Positions 45,064 to 55,600 are shown, counted from the stretch's first letter. The stretch: 64,000 nucleotides of DNA from Toxonevra muliebris (GCA_963691655.1 CAVNUY010000004.1:248001-312000), one strand, 5' to 3'. The notes: generated from the letters alone by a model not told the origin. A program made the numbers and translations.

Positions 45064-47388
45064 CTAGAGTACCTCATCCAGTCCAGTCTCCCTCAAAAAT
45101 TTGAGTATTGAGCCCGGAGCTATGGATGCTAGTTCTGTACTGGGCACTTTGTGCATGCCCAGACATTTCCTTCTTTTGTGGATCAGTGCTCCACATTGAG
45201 CTAAAATATGTTCTGATGATTCGTCTTCCTCATTACAAAACCTACAAATTGAGCTTTGCTCAACCCCTATCTTGCAAAGGTGTTCTCTGAGCCCGCAATG
45301 CCCAGTCAGAATACCAGCTAATATGCGCAAACTGTTTTTGTTGAGACCAATGCAGAATGCGTATCTACTCTTATTATAATTACCTAAAAGCGCTTTGGAT
45401 TGCCTCAGTCCCGTAAGATTGGTAAAGAGTTCTTGCCTCTTGTTCCTCTCTTCTTGCCTGAGTAATTCCCTGATTACGCTACCTCCTATTCCACAGAAGG
45501 GTTCAGGTCCCACGAAAGTGGTTGCTGCCCCCTTTCTTGCAAGCTCGTCTGCCTGCTTATTACCCTCAATTCCTGCGTGTCCAGGGACCCAACATAGAGC
45601 GACTTTGTTATTATTGCCCAGGTGATTGAGCTTGCTCAAACAGTCCCACACCAACTTAGAGGTGATCTCAAAGGAGCATAATGCTCGAATGGCTGCTTGG
45701 CTGTCCGACATGATAGCGATATCTTGCCGTTTGTACTGTCTATCCAGGTTGAATTGCACACATGTGCTAATTGCATGAATTTCAGCTTGGAAGATGCTGG
45801 GATACTTCCCCATCGGCTCAGAGAGTTTGATTCTTGGCCCAAATACTCCTGCCCCAGTTCCATCCTCGGTACGTGACCCATCTGTATACCACTTAATCGT
45901 GTGTTCTTTGAGTGTGTAGTTATACTCTACACCCTCCCATTCGTTCTTACTACTAAGTTTTGCAACGAAGTGTTTCTCAAAACTATACTGTTTGTCCATT
46001 CTGTCCTGGGGACAGTCCAAGAGATAGTTGTCTTTCGCCGGGTTATCTCGGTCTCCAAGCCCTATAGATCTCCTCGTCAACCTTTTATTTCTTGTTCCTC
46101 TTACGATTGCTGCCTTGGAGGCATTCTCTATCACGAGGTGTAATGGAGTGAGCTCCAATAGTACCTCTAGTGCAGCAGTCGGACATGTTCTCATCGCTCC
46201 TGTTATACAGATACATGCCAACCTTTGAACTTTCCCCAATTTAGCTTTTGCTGTTTTTAGTTGAGTTCTTCTTGCCCACGCTAATGCTCCATATGTAATG
46301 ATTGGCCTTACCATCATTGTGTACATCCAGCGCAGTACACTTGGTTTACATCCCCAAGTTTTCCCTGCTAGTCTTCTGCATACCATTAGAGCGCGAGTGG
46401 CTTTACTTGTCACTGCTTCAACATGCGCTTTCCATGTGAGTTTACTATCTAATACTAAGCCCAGATACTTTACCTCTTGCTTTTGTTCAATAATCTCCCC
46501 AGCTAGTGATATCGGTTTCCAGCGCGGGAGCGATCTTTTCCTGGTAAATGGAACTATAGTGGTCTTTGCAGGGTTAATATTTAGCCCTACCGACCTGCAC
46601 CATCTCCTAATAATACCTAGCCCTCTTTGTATAATGTCACAGAGAGTTTCTTCAAATTTCCCTCTGGCTACGAGGACTATATCGTCCGCATACCCTTGAC
46701 AGTCTATGCCTGCCTCTGAGAGTTTCATTAAAAGTTCGTCTACTACCAGGCTCAACATTAGAGGTGATAATACTCCTCCCTGTGCACATCCTCTGGTTGT
46801 GCTGACTGATATGGTACCTAGCCCTGTTTCCATCTCAGCTGTTCTAGAGGAGAGCATTTCTGACATCCATCTAGATGTTGTGTTATCTACTCCTCTTCGC
46901 CTTAGAGAGTTATTGACAGCCTCGTGCGAGGTGTTGTCGAAAGCTCCTTCTATATCCAGGAAAGCACATACTGCTACTTCTTTCACATCTAGTGCCCCTT
47001 GAATCTTCCCCGCTAAGTCATGCAGAGCTGTCTCGGTAGACCTGCCTGCTCTATATGCATGCTGATTGGGGTGCAGTGGATTTGTGTCTAAGACTTTACA
47101 TCGTATAAAGTTGTCAACCACCTTTTCAAGTGTTTTCAACATAAACGATGTTAAGCTTATAGGTCTGAAGGACTTAGGGTTGGTGGTATCTTTTTTGCCC
47201 ACTTTTGGTATAAATACCACCTTTGCCCTTCGCCAAGCTGTTGGTATGTACCCAAAAGCGAGGCTACTTCTCCCTATATTAATAAGGAATGGCAATATTT
47301 CCTTTATGCCCTTCTGTAATAGAGCGGGAAATATGCCGTCAAGACCAGGTGATTTAAATGGTTGAAAAGTGTTTAATGCCCATTCCAA
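45064..47388 (-). CDS. LOA LINE ORF2, RT and RNase H part (774 codons, intact)
   Basis: This is the longest ORF in the window, uninterrupted from before the ATG at 47388 (open from about 47495). The RT has SFRPISLTSFMLKTLEKV, HPNQHAYRAGRSTETALHDL, CAFLDIEGAFDNTSHEA, CAQGGVLSPL and the catalytic YADD (46681-46692 on +). RNase H follows with YTDGSRTEDGTGAGVFG, FQAEIHAI, SDSQAAIRAL and HAGIEGNKQADELARKGA, so its D-E-D-D set is present. A zinc finger CRFCNEEDESSEHILAQC is near the end. In an active element this would copy the RNA at a nicked target. A frameshift near 47490 cuts it off from the endonuclease. Confidence 0.95.
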   Translation of the reverse strand: MEWALNTFQPFKSPGLDGIFPALLQKGIKEILPFLINIGRSSLAFGYIPTAWRRAKVVFIPKVGKKDTTNPKSFRPISLTSFMLKTLEKVVDNFIRCKVLDTNPLHPNQHAYRAGRSTETALHDLAGKIQGALDVKEVAVCAFLDIEGAFDNTSHEAVNNSLRRRGVDNTTSRWMSEMLSSRTAEMETGLGTISVSTTRGCAQGGVLSPLMLSLVVDELLMKLSEAGIDCQGYADDIVLVARGKFEETLCDIIQRGLGIIRRWCRSVGLNINPAKTTIVPFTRKRSLPRWKPISLAGEIIEQKQEVKYLGLVLDSKLTWKAHVEAVTSKATRALMVCRRLAGKTWGCKPSVLRWMYTMMVRPIITYGALAWARRTQLKTAKAKLGKVQRLACICITGAMRTCPTAALEVLLELTPLHLVIENASKAAIVRGTRNKRLTRRSIGLGDRDNPAKDNYLLDCPQDRMDKQYSFEKHFVAKLSSKNEWEGVEYNYTLKEHTIKWYTDGSRTEDGTGAGVFGPRIKLSEPMGKYPSIFQAEIHAISTCVQFNLDRQYKRQDIAIMSDSQAAIRALCSFEITSKLVWDCLSKLNHLGNNNKVALCWVPGHAGIEGNKQADELARKGAATTFVGPEPFCGIGGSVIRELLRQEERNKRQELFTNLTGLRQSKALLGNYNKSRYAFCIGLNKNSLRILAGILTGHCGLREHLCKIGVEQSSICRFCNEEDESSEHILAQCGALIHKRRKCLGMHKVPSTELASIAPGSILKFLRETGLDEVL

Positions 47389-47471
47389 TCTAGGCGCAGA
47401 GCATATTTCTGCTGCTACCTTCCTGTCTACTCTGTTTATTCTTCTAGGCTGCTCCTCTGAATTCCTGCTAT

Positions 47472-48350
47472 CTAACCCAACACTTCCAGGAAGTGTGTTG
47501 CTAGTAGCAATTCTGCTCGTTCCTTTTCATTACAGGTGAAGCTGCCATCTGATTTCTTCAGCGCCATTCTCATGTCCTGCTCTGCTTTTGCAAAGGTTTT
47601 ATATATCCTTGATGCAGCAGGTAGAGATGAGATATTGTCGCAGAAGTTCCTAAAGCTAGTTCTTTTAGCCTTTCTAATTTCTTTATTATATTCTGTTAGT
47701 TTATCCCTATAAGCTTGCCATTGTCCGCTCCGTTTTGCTCCATTATGGAGCCTACGTACTTCGGTTCTAATCTCACTTAGGGTACTATTCCACCATATGG
47801 CGTCCTTTCCTAGACTTTCCGCTTTTTCCGGGCAGCTGCCCTCGAAAGCATCTAGTATTGCTTCGTTAAGTTCATTTACGGAATATTCGAGCTCATGATG
47901 ATTTTTTATCACCTTGCACGATTTAATACCTTTTAAGTTACACTTAAGTACTATGTATTCTGTCCAGTTTGTTTTCCTGGGATTTCTAAAGGACGGTATT
48001 TCGGTACTTGTGCCCTCTAGGAGGAAATCTATGATTTTATGATCAGAGAGTGAGTCCTCTTTGGATACCCTCCAGTTCTTGACTAGTCCTACTATATTTG
48101 GACTGCATACTGTTATGTCTAATACTTCTTTCCTAACTCTAGTAACAAACGTAGGTTCATTCCCTACGTTTAATATTTCTAGATTAGCGGATAAGATAAA
48201 TTCTAAAAGGTACTCACCTCTGCTGTTGTCGTTTGTGCTGCCCCATATGGTACTGTGAGCGTTCGCATCGCATCCGAGGAGAAGCGGCAGTCTGTGCCTG
48301 TTGCAATACTCCAAAAGTCACCGCCGAGGCGGCTCTTGCGTGGTGGACGT
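47472..48350 (-). pseudogene. LOA LINE endonuclease, N-terminus deleted
   Basis: The frame starting at 48314 has LLLGCDANAHSTIWGS (catalytic DANAHS) and SLSDHKII (catalytic SDH), then the linker DAIWWNSTLSEIRTEV, and ends at 47472. Just upstream, in another frame, lies the usual start of LOA-type endonucleases (IKCAQVNVHHARAAS, about 48350). Roughly 100 residues between these points, including the catalytic Asn and Glu, are missing. The nuclease cannot be functional. Confidence 0.85.
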
Positions 48351-48392
48351 TAACCTGGGCACATTTGATGCCTGTTCCACTGCTCATAGAGC

Positions 48393-49828
48393 TTACTTAG
48401 CAGGGCTTTTGCCTCTACTACTGCCACTCAGTAACATCCTTTCTTCCTCCTCATCTATGGGGCAGTCCATATTGAGGAGGTAGAGGTCGATACCCTCAAC
48501 TTCAGTCGCGGTCGAAGATGGGAGTACTATGCCTTCCATTTCGCTCGCGGCTGATGATGATAGAGTTTCGACCTCCACCTCGACCACGGGTGAGTGCACT
48601 CTTTCCGTTGCCTTCGGCTCGTCATTGCTGACTGCCTCTGGCTCGGGATTCGAGGTGCCCTCTACCGTGGCCCGTTTGTGCACCCCGTGCACCGTGACCT
48701 CACCAAACCGGTAGTTGATGACGCCCCCTGAAGTACGGATGGCTTCAAACGACTGCTCATCCATACTTATCGTCAATAGCTGACCGTTTCCCTCCTCACG
48801 AGCTTTCAATACTCTCCAGAGGTCAATACTTAAGCCCTCGTTTTGAGCATTGACTAGGGCCAGTATCCGTTCGGACGTCTGACCCAAGCTCCTGGGGAAG
48901 AACACGGTCACCACGTGCGACTTGGGGACATCATCACCTGCTCATGAAATAAGAGGGGGTCCATTCCAGGCCGTCAACACCGGGGCTACTCCTTTCAGCC
49001 ATTCGGCCGACTGCACATCTTTGCAGTCGATGAGTAGATAACCCGGCCTGAAATGGATACCCTCAAACTTCAGTTTGTGTGCCCATCCCTTTGCCACCTC
49101 CTCTAGGATGGCGTCTTCTAGGGCCGAAAGCTGCTCGGTTGACAATGTCACCTTGGGGTATTCCTTTGGTAACACTGCCATCCTAACGGCTTTCGCAACC
49201 CCCGCGTACGTCTTGCCGCACACTGCTTTGCCCGCAGATGAGCCTGCCGCCGCCATATCCGTCCTCGGTTTCTTCGCCTCCTGTTTTTGCGGTGGAGTGA
49301 TAACCGAGCTTCCCCTTTTCCTTTCTAGAGGTTCCTGGGAAGCGCATTCGTACGGCTTGGCTTTGTGCTCATCTGCCTTCTTCCTAGCCTCTGCGGGCTC
49401 AAGCCCCTGCTCCAGGTATCTAAGATACCACCTTGAACCTGCCCCACTAAGGCCTTTCCTTAGTGGGTCGTCCATACCACCTGGCTGCCCAATTGGTGAT
49501 ATCTTCGCCGCTTATGCTCTCTTGGGTAACCTTTCCTAGTGGATGTCCCCGTAGCATTAGCAACTGGTGCGAATGCACTAGCAACCTTTGCTAGAAAGAC
49601 ATCCCGAGCGCTTACAGAAGTCACATCGACCGATGCTGATGCACTGGCCGCTGAGACCTCTGTACGAGCTGTACTGGGTACGATGCCAGTCGCTGGTGCT
49701 ATTGCACCAGTTCCCGCGGCTACTACACCAGCGTAAGCCATTGTAGAGGACTCAGGTATCGGTGCTAATGCACTGACAGCTGGCACCCCTACCTTGGTTG
49801 GTCCACCATAGCATAGCCCGTCTGCCAT
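48393..49828 (-). pseudogene. LOA LINE ORF1, broken by frameshifts and one stop
   Basis: Three segments read leftward: 49828-49460 (Ala/Ser/Val-rich N-terminus, MADGLCYGGPTK), 49475-48942 (GAGSRWYLRYLEQGLEP, basic KRKRGSS-like stretch, then a compact domain with YLLIDCKDVQSAEWL) and 48914-48393 (VTVFFPRSLGQTSERIL, acidic tail with DCPIDEEEERML). The last two are in the same frame, separated by one TGA near 48942. The first two need frame changes near 49500 and 49460. ORF1 of LOA elements binds element RNA. Confidence 0.8.
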
Positions 49829-49849
49829 GGTAAGGCCACACTTACTCCT

Positions 49850-50296
49850 TGAGGCGGCCGTGTATCAAGGAGGCTTCGTTCAAAGACAGCCTATTCTTAA
49901 CACTAGTATCAGGCGCTTACGGGTCGCACGTGCTGATTTCACATAAGTACAAGTACTTGTGCAAAAACAGACGTAGGATCCATGCACACCAGTCTACTAG
50001 TGTTAATCCCCTCACTGCCAAACCAATAGGCACGGGTCGCATGACACCTTGGATTAGGGGAGTTTTTATTTAAGAGGGTTTGCTCCCTCTCGCCTGAACT
50101 ATCTTAGCCAGTAGCATATCAGACATCTGATGTGCCCTGTAACCAGATCACAAGTTGCGCATCAGTCATCTGACAGGCAACTGTTTCCAGCCGTCACCAC
50201 GAGGAGGTGATAGTCCACATTTCCACCAGATCACTCAATTACGGCACACACCGAAATGCATGTTGGTCCCCTTAAGTGACTGGCAGCATCGACAGC
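49850..50296 (-). other. 5' untranslated region of the LOA LINE
   Basis: This non-coding GC-balanced stretch lies between ORF1 and the target duplication. An internal pol II promoter is expected in such LINEs but no motif can be pinned down. Confidence 0.6.
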
Positions 50297-51012
50297 CGGA
50301 TGCTACGAACTTGGCAGGAATCAGATCTCTACGAACAACTTTCCGTGAGGCAGACGCAGTGGCATTTCATCACCCCATCGGCACCACATCAAGGAGGCTG
50401 CCGTGAAGGCATTCAAGCATCATCTGCGCCGTGTCATGGGAGCCCGTTTGTTGACCATCGAGGCGATGCAGACATTGTTGGCGGAAATTAGCGCTGTCCT
50501 CAACTCTCGTTCGTTATGTGCCCAGAGTGCTGACCCTCGAAATTTAGTCCCTCTAACCCCTGGGCATTTGTTAATTGGCGAACCATTGGTACCAGCTCTT
50601 GGTGAGCACGTTCCCATAGAACGGCCTGAGAATCGCCTCAGTTACTGGCAGGCACCGACAGCACATAACGCAACGACTCTGGAAATTATGGAGTGAGAGC
50701 TATCTTCATGAGCTTCAACAACGTCCGAAATGGCAAGAAGCTAGACGAAACCTGAAGGTGGGCGACTTAGTGGTCATAAAAAATGAAGCGACACCACCGA
50801 CCTTGTGGAAAATGGCGCGGGTAGCCGCGTTACATCCAGGCAGTGACGGCTTGGTCCGCAATGTAAACCTCTGGGCTGGTCACAGCACTATTACCCGTCC
50901 GATACAAAAATTATGCGTGCTACCGATAGAACCTGTTGAGCCTCGAGAGGTATCGAGTCTCAAGGCCGGAGGATGTTCGAGCATAGAGAGAGGAGAGAGA
51001 GAGCTTGAGTAG
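50297..51012 (+). pseudogene. BEL element A integrase, C-terminal part
   Basis: The integrase core continues (LRTWQESDLYEQLSVRQTQ, then WHFITPSAPHQGG). At 50391-50400 the expected LWE carrying the catalytic Glu is missing, together with a frame change. The remaining 'ggaggct' looks like the collapse of a short direct repeat. Downstream are VLNSRSL, LTPGHLLIGEPLVP, a frame change near 50690 and VGDLVVIKNEATPPTLWKMARV (50758-51012). The frame runs into the 3' LTR, with no accessory ORF between them. Confidence 0.9.
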
Positions 51013-51125
51013 TAGTAGTCAGCAAACAGCGGAACGAAGCGGTCAGCGAAGCTGCGTGTTTATTTTATAATCAGAAATAAATTGTATAAAAAGAGGAAAG
51101 TTGAAATAAAATTATCTACAAAACA
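50974..51125 (+). repeat. 3' LTR of BEL element A
   Basis: This is the 152 bp partner of 30783-30934. A purine-rich tract (aaggccggagga) ends immediately before it, as expected for the plus-strand primer. The target duplication agcag follows at 51126-51130. Confidence 0.95.
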
Positions 51126-51130
51126 AGCAG

Positions 51131-51430
51131 TAACGATAGCGTCAGAGCAGACATTGTTGAAAGTCCCCTCGATATCGAGAAACACTTCAAACGTGTATTC
51201 TTTGTTGATGCATGTGTTGATTTCTCAACTTCCTTAATGAGTACATGTAGCGCTGTTTCCACAGACTTCCTTTTAGTATAGGCATGCTGTAATTTGAATA
51301 TAATAGCGGGATTGATACAGCTCCTGATATGAAAATCAAGAACTCTTTCTAATGTTTTTAAGAGAAAGGAGGACAGACTAATCGGTCTGAAGTATTTTGT
51401 ATCATTGTACTTAAAACTCTTGAACTAATT
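51131..51430 (-). pseudogene. LOA-like LINE reverse-transcriptase fragment (minus)
   Basis: Reading leftward, the RT fingers are recognisable: YFRPISLSSFLLKTLERVLD, then LQHAY and SVETALHVLIKEV, then a FLDIEGTFNN motif near 51165. It resembles the RT of the LOA at 45064-47388 but is far diverged. BEL element A inserted at its left edge. It meets a + strand fragment of similar RT sequence head to head at about 51435. Confidence 0.75.
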
Positions 51431-51947
51431 GTAGACATCTATGTTAGGACGACGGTCTGAGTAAGTGTTTCGCTTCATTCTTGTCAACATGCATATAGAG
51501 CAGGTAGATCAGCAGAAATTGCTCTGTATCAACTGACAAATGTATTGCAGTACACCCTAGAATTAAAGGGATAGCTATATGTACATTTCTAGACATCGCA
51601 GGTGTTTTCGATAACACTATACATGAAGTAATAAAAGAAGCTCTCATCCGCAGGGGGATTAATAATACTCTAGGAAGTTAGATAGGAAATATGTTAAAGA
51701 ATAGAGCAGTTGAGATATCAATGAGTACAAGTTTTCTAGTAGCAAACACAGTAAAAGTTTGGCCACAGGGTAACGTTTCGTCACCACTGATGTGGAGTAT
51801 CGGCATAGCCGAACTACTGGAGGTTTTAACAATTATGATCCAGCGTTATGCCGATGATATAATAATAATATGAATGGGTAAATTTAAAAATACCCTATGT
51901 AATTTAATTCACTTGGGACTAAAAATCACGAAAAAGATGATGTTTAA

Positions 51948-52368
51948 TCCTTTCGGTACCATGGTGACGCAAGATTAATTTTTGCGATTTCTATCCAATC
52001 AATTTTTATAAATTTAAGGTTTTTGGAAAGAGAATTGATGGACCTTTACAAATAATTTGGATAACGGTACTGTAACGGATCAAAGTGAAAAATTGTGTGT
52101 TTTCTTTGTTAATTTTCAATTGCTCAGAATTTTTCCAAATTTTTAATAACTTGTGGGAATAACTAATTACTTAAACATGATTTCCCATATTTTTAGAATA
52201 TTATTTACTTTGTGGAAATACAAAGCTATGCTATGGGTTGGCGGTGACCCTAATATCTTCAATAGAAACTTTTTGAGAACTTTTTTACAATAAAGTGGTG
52301 GTCGAAGAATGCGAATTTGGACTCGGTTTTCCTCTAATGGTTATAGTTTCCCTGCGGTCAAGAGAGGG
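51948..52368. mobile_element. piggyBac-like MITE, about 421 bp
   Basis: TTAA lies on both sides (51944-51947 and 52369-52372). The inward ends are tCCTTTCGGTACC on the left and, reverse complemented, CCCTCTCTTGACCGC on the right, resembling piggyBac-type CCCTTT ends. LINE coding sequence seems to continue across the TTAA. No transposase inside. The inverted repeats are imperfect, so I hold this with moderate confidence. Confidence 0.5.
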
Positions 52369-52584
52369 TTAAGAGAAAAATTAATGCTAAGTTACTTTCT
52401 CTATCTTTAAAAAAAAATTTTAATAAAAATTTACAGAAATAGTTCGTAAAAAAAATCCGATTGAAAGTCACAGGATCACCGGTGACCCATGAAAGTTCAG
52501 GTCTTCAAAACAGCAAATGTCTGTTTTGAAAAAAAATTTAAACAAGAAATTGGGGTCAGACAATACGAATCCGGAGTCGATTTA

Positions 52585-53335
52585 GTGCGTTCGATCTTCG
52601 ACTGTAGTCGAATGACTTGGTCGAACGAATTTGAGTTTGGTATTATGACGTGCTTTTGACAGAGAATAGCGCTATTGTGAATTTCGCTCATTTTGGCTTA
52701 TTCACGATAGTATATTTCTATCAGCTGATCGTCATTTTGAAAAATAAATACGATTAGTTTAAAAATGAAGTGAAAAAAATAAGAACAAAATAGTTGACTA
52801 TAAGGGAATTATGGTTCAACGATTCATCGGAAGAGGATGAGAGGTTGATGGAACTGGCCAAAAGTAGAAAACGGTTAAGTGCAGCCTTTCGAAGAAGTTT
52901 TGCCATCTATGAAATTTCAGATTTCTACAGAACTTGCGACTGTCCAAGTAAACGTTTGTGTACTTGATGACCATTACAGATGAACTGCTGAAGCAATGCA
53001 CATGAGCAAGATCAATTCCAAACATATTAAAATTGGCAACAGTTCTGCGATTGAGGAAATATCTTTTGCAATCAAAGGATTTGCTAACTGCAATTTGTTG
53101 CTCACCACTTTAGACCTGCATAAAATTTACAAAAACCGTTTAAAATTACTTTTTAGTCCTCAAAAAGCTAAAAAAAATTGCAAAATACTTACATTTTTAA
53201 CAATTATTACTCAGCATGCACGTATCGAAAGCAAAATTGTGTTCGACAAAAAATTCGATGCGCAATGAAAATTTCGACAGGGTTGCACTGCTCATAATAA
53301 GAATTTTACATTCGATCTTCGAAGATCGAACGTCG
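52585..53335. mobile_element. Palindromic-ended element in the LINE, about 750 bp
   Basis: GTTCGATCTTCGA begins an imperfect inverted repeat at 52589. Its counterpart is the perfect 20 bp palindrome TTCGATCTTCGAAGATCGAA at about 53312-53331, followed by CGTCGAA. The LINE frame resumes after about 53340. The interior has only short ORFs (52996-53268) with no recognised domain. No target duplication could be defined. Confidence 0.45.
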
Positions 53336-54375
53336 AAAGCAGATCAGAATAAGGCCATAAACTTAAGAACTTGAAGATCATTCGCTTTGCTGGTACGGAC
53401 GTGAAATTACATACAGAAGTAAAATTTCAAGGAATTACTTTCGACTAGAAATTACTTTGGAAAACACATGAGCACTAATGACCTGTAGATCTATTCCTGG
53501 TAAATGTTGGGGCTGTACACCAAAAACACAACAATGGATGTATACGGTGATTATACGGCCAGTAATCGCATATGGAGCTGTTATCTAGATGGATAGAATA
53601 AAACGACAAACAGTTGTTGAATAAACTTCAAAGACTTGAATGTGTTTGCATAACTAAGGGCATCCTTAGAAGTCCATTTAGAATTAACGCCTCTTCACAT
53701 TTATATCCAGATGCAAGTGAAGAGGACCATCTATAGAATTACTAGAAAAGATATCGGGTCAAGGCATTGCCTAAGTAAGAAGAAGATTGACATTCTTACG
53801 AAGTAATTTCCTGAAATTTCAATACCGACAGATAACATGATACCGCAATTTAGCTTCACTAAAAAGTTTAAGACAAAACTAAGTAATAAAAAGGATACAA
53901 TAGATCTCTCAAGGTTGAAGCTCGTTACACCCTTTCTAAATCAATCAATCAAGTAATAAAAAGGATTGAGAAAGTTCATAATATATGCCTACAAATGATA
54001 ACCAGGTATACAGATGGGTGGTTCTTTCACTGACAAAGGAATAGGAATGGGAGTATATTGGCCAAGGAAAAAAAGGAGCCCATGGGTAAATGCATCAGTA
54101 TCTTTCAGGCGGAAATATACCTCATAGGGACTATCGAAATCAGAACATTGCAATTCTGACAGCCAAGCGGATATCAAGGTACTCGAATCCTATCAGGGAA
54201 ATTCTAAATTGGTTGGGGGTTGGCTTGAGGAACTTAATTCGCTTGGCTTGTAGAACAAGGTATGGATACCTTTGGTTGCTTGCTATGTAGAAATAGAAGG
54301 TTATGAACTAGCAAAAAAGTTGGAGGAAACCCCATTTGTAAGATTGGAACCCTTTTGTTGAAGAAAAACCATGAT

Positions 54376-55600
54376 GCCAAAAAAAATATGCAAGTGCTCT
54401 ACCTATGGTACATCATTCACTGGCAGAAGTGTTCAATTAGCGCTCAAGTCTTTTTTTATGGATTGTGGATAAAGGGTGTAAATAGAACAATAGCCAGCAG
54501 TCAGCAGTTTGTGCATAAATGCATGTACGTAAGTATATTAGTGTAAAATGTAAATACACCATTACCATCATCTTCGTCAGTGACAGCAGCACCGAAATCA
54601 TTACCAGCGCGCCACAATTTGACTTACTTTCTAATTTTTGGAAAAATCGAGGAAAATGTGCGCAGTGAGCGAACAATGCCTGTGGTGAAACTGAGAGAAG
54701 AAAAAGAGTATGACGATATGTATATTACAAATGAAAGCATATTTCGTTGCACTGTATATAGGGCATTTTACTATACAAAATCAAAAATAAGTAACTTTAG
54801 TCTAGAGACTAAAATAATTTTTAAAAAAACGTATTCCTTATTTTATTTACCACGTGAGAGATCATTCAATGTCTTCTACTGTAAAAGTAGTCCAATATAG
54901 CTTTAAGATAATGTGGGCGATATTAGAAAGCAAAATTTTGAAGGAAAAATTTGGTTTTACAAGAATATATGCTTCCAAATAGACTATATCGGTTGTTTTT
55001 CAATGTCGGCAAGCATATATTTATTTAGCCAGGAAAAAAAAGTGGTGGTTTTGTGATCGATTTATTGTTGGAGATGGATTGCTATGGCAGTTATATACTT
55101 GAAGTTTTCGACAAGGGATGGAAGCCGGATTTGAACCAAACCAATTTTTTATTTTTTTCTTAACTGATTGCGTGTACAAACAAACAGTCCACAATTTGGA
55201 ATTTTAACTTGAACCAAATCAAACAAATTTCGATCGAAAAAACATTTGGTTCAAGCCAACATTTTTTTTAAATATTATAATTTGCAACACTTATTTTTAT
55301 ATTTTATACACTCGGTGAATATATTTTTAATTTTTGGTTTTGATCAAGAAATTAGGCGCGTAGGTATAGACGTTTGTGTAGCTGCAGCACAATTCTGAGT
55401 TTCTGTAATGTTTAGGTTTATTATATATTATTATAGATTTTTAGCGATAATTGCGGGGTTTGTATTTTCTGACACCTTTTTTCATTATAAAAAGGTTCTA
55501 AGGAGTTTCCGTCAAATGAATGTTGGAATGAAAAAGAATGTTGCACGAATACAACAAAATTCAGTATAGTAAGAGACATTTTTATTTGAGGGTATGTAGG
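54376..55600. other. AT-rich stretch, no gene seen
   Basis: The 106-codon ORF at 54580-54900 has no recognised domain. A GGTTCAAATCC-type B box on the minus strand (about 55130-55140) hints at another tRNA-like fragment. 'gaaccaaa' words recur between 55130 and 55800. Confidence 0.45.

Larger units (their letters stand above)
44968..50296 (-). mobile_element. LOA-clade LINE nested in element A integrase
   Basis: A 5.3 kb minus-strand LINE splits the integrase codons. The target duplication is cggatg, at 44962-44967 and 50297-50302. The 3' end (left) is a (TACAA)n-type tail, read on + as tattgtattgtattg from 44968. ORF1, endonuclease, RT and RNase H follow in order on the minus strand, and a 5' untranslated region occupies about 49850-50296. 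An RNase H after the RT is typical of LOA and I clades, and the RT is LOA/Bilbo-like. Near full length, but about 300 bp of the endonuclease is deleted. Confidence 0.92.
30783..51125 (+). mobile_element. BEL/Pao retrotransposon A with two nested insertions
   Basis: Paired 152 bp LTRs (30783-30934 and 50974-51125) start TGTTCGAG and end ACAAAACA. They are flanked by the perfect 5 bp target duplication agcag (30778-30782, 51126-51130), which proves a single insertion spanning 20.3 kb. The coding order gag, protease, RT, RNase H, integrase is that of BEL/Pao elements. Removing BEL element B (about 36990-44295) and the LOA LINE (44968-50296) leaves about 7.7 kb, normal for this superfamily. The LTRs differ at about 5 of 152 positions. 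Multiple stops and frameshifts show it is dead. Confidence 0.95.
51440..54375 (+). pseudogene. Degenerate LOA-like LINE ORF2 (RT and RNase H), interrupted
   Basis: RT pieces run from AYRAGRSAEIALYQL (about 51491) through FLDIAGVFDNT (51588) to QRYADDIIII (51841-51870, YADD intact), then end near 51943. After two insertions the frame reappears at about 53345 (LKIIRFAGTDVK, then LWKTH, RPVIAYGAV, KLQRLECVCIT). RNase H remains lie at 54005-54300 (YTDG..FTDKGIGMGVYWP, FQAEI, SQADIKVLESY). Stops and frameshifts are numerous. A short LOA-like stretch between the insertions (about 52373-52400) supports the order. Confidence 0.75.

Noticed and set aside
51131..51960. Twin-priming 5' inversion of a single LINE
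   Set aside because: Both fragments include the same RT motif with different sequences, so they are two separate copies.
54580..54900. 106-codon ORF
   Set aside because: No recognisable domain, AT-driven composition and no repeat of the frame elsewhere.
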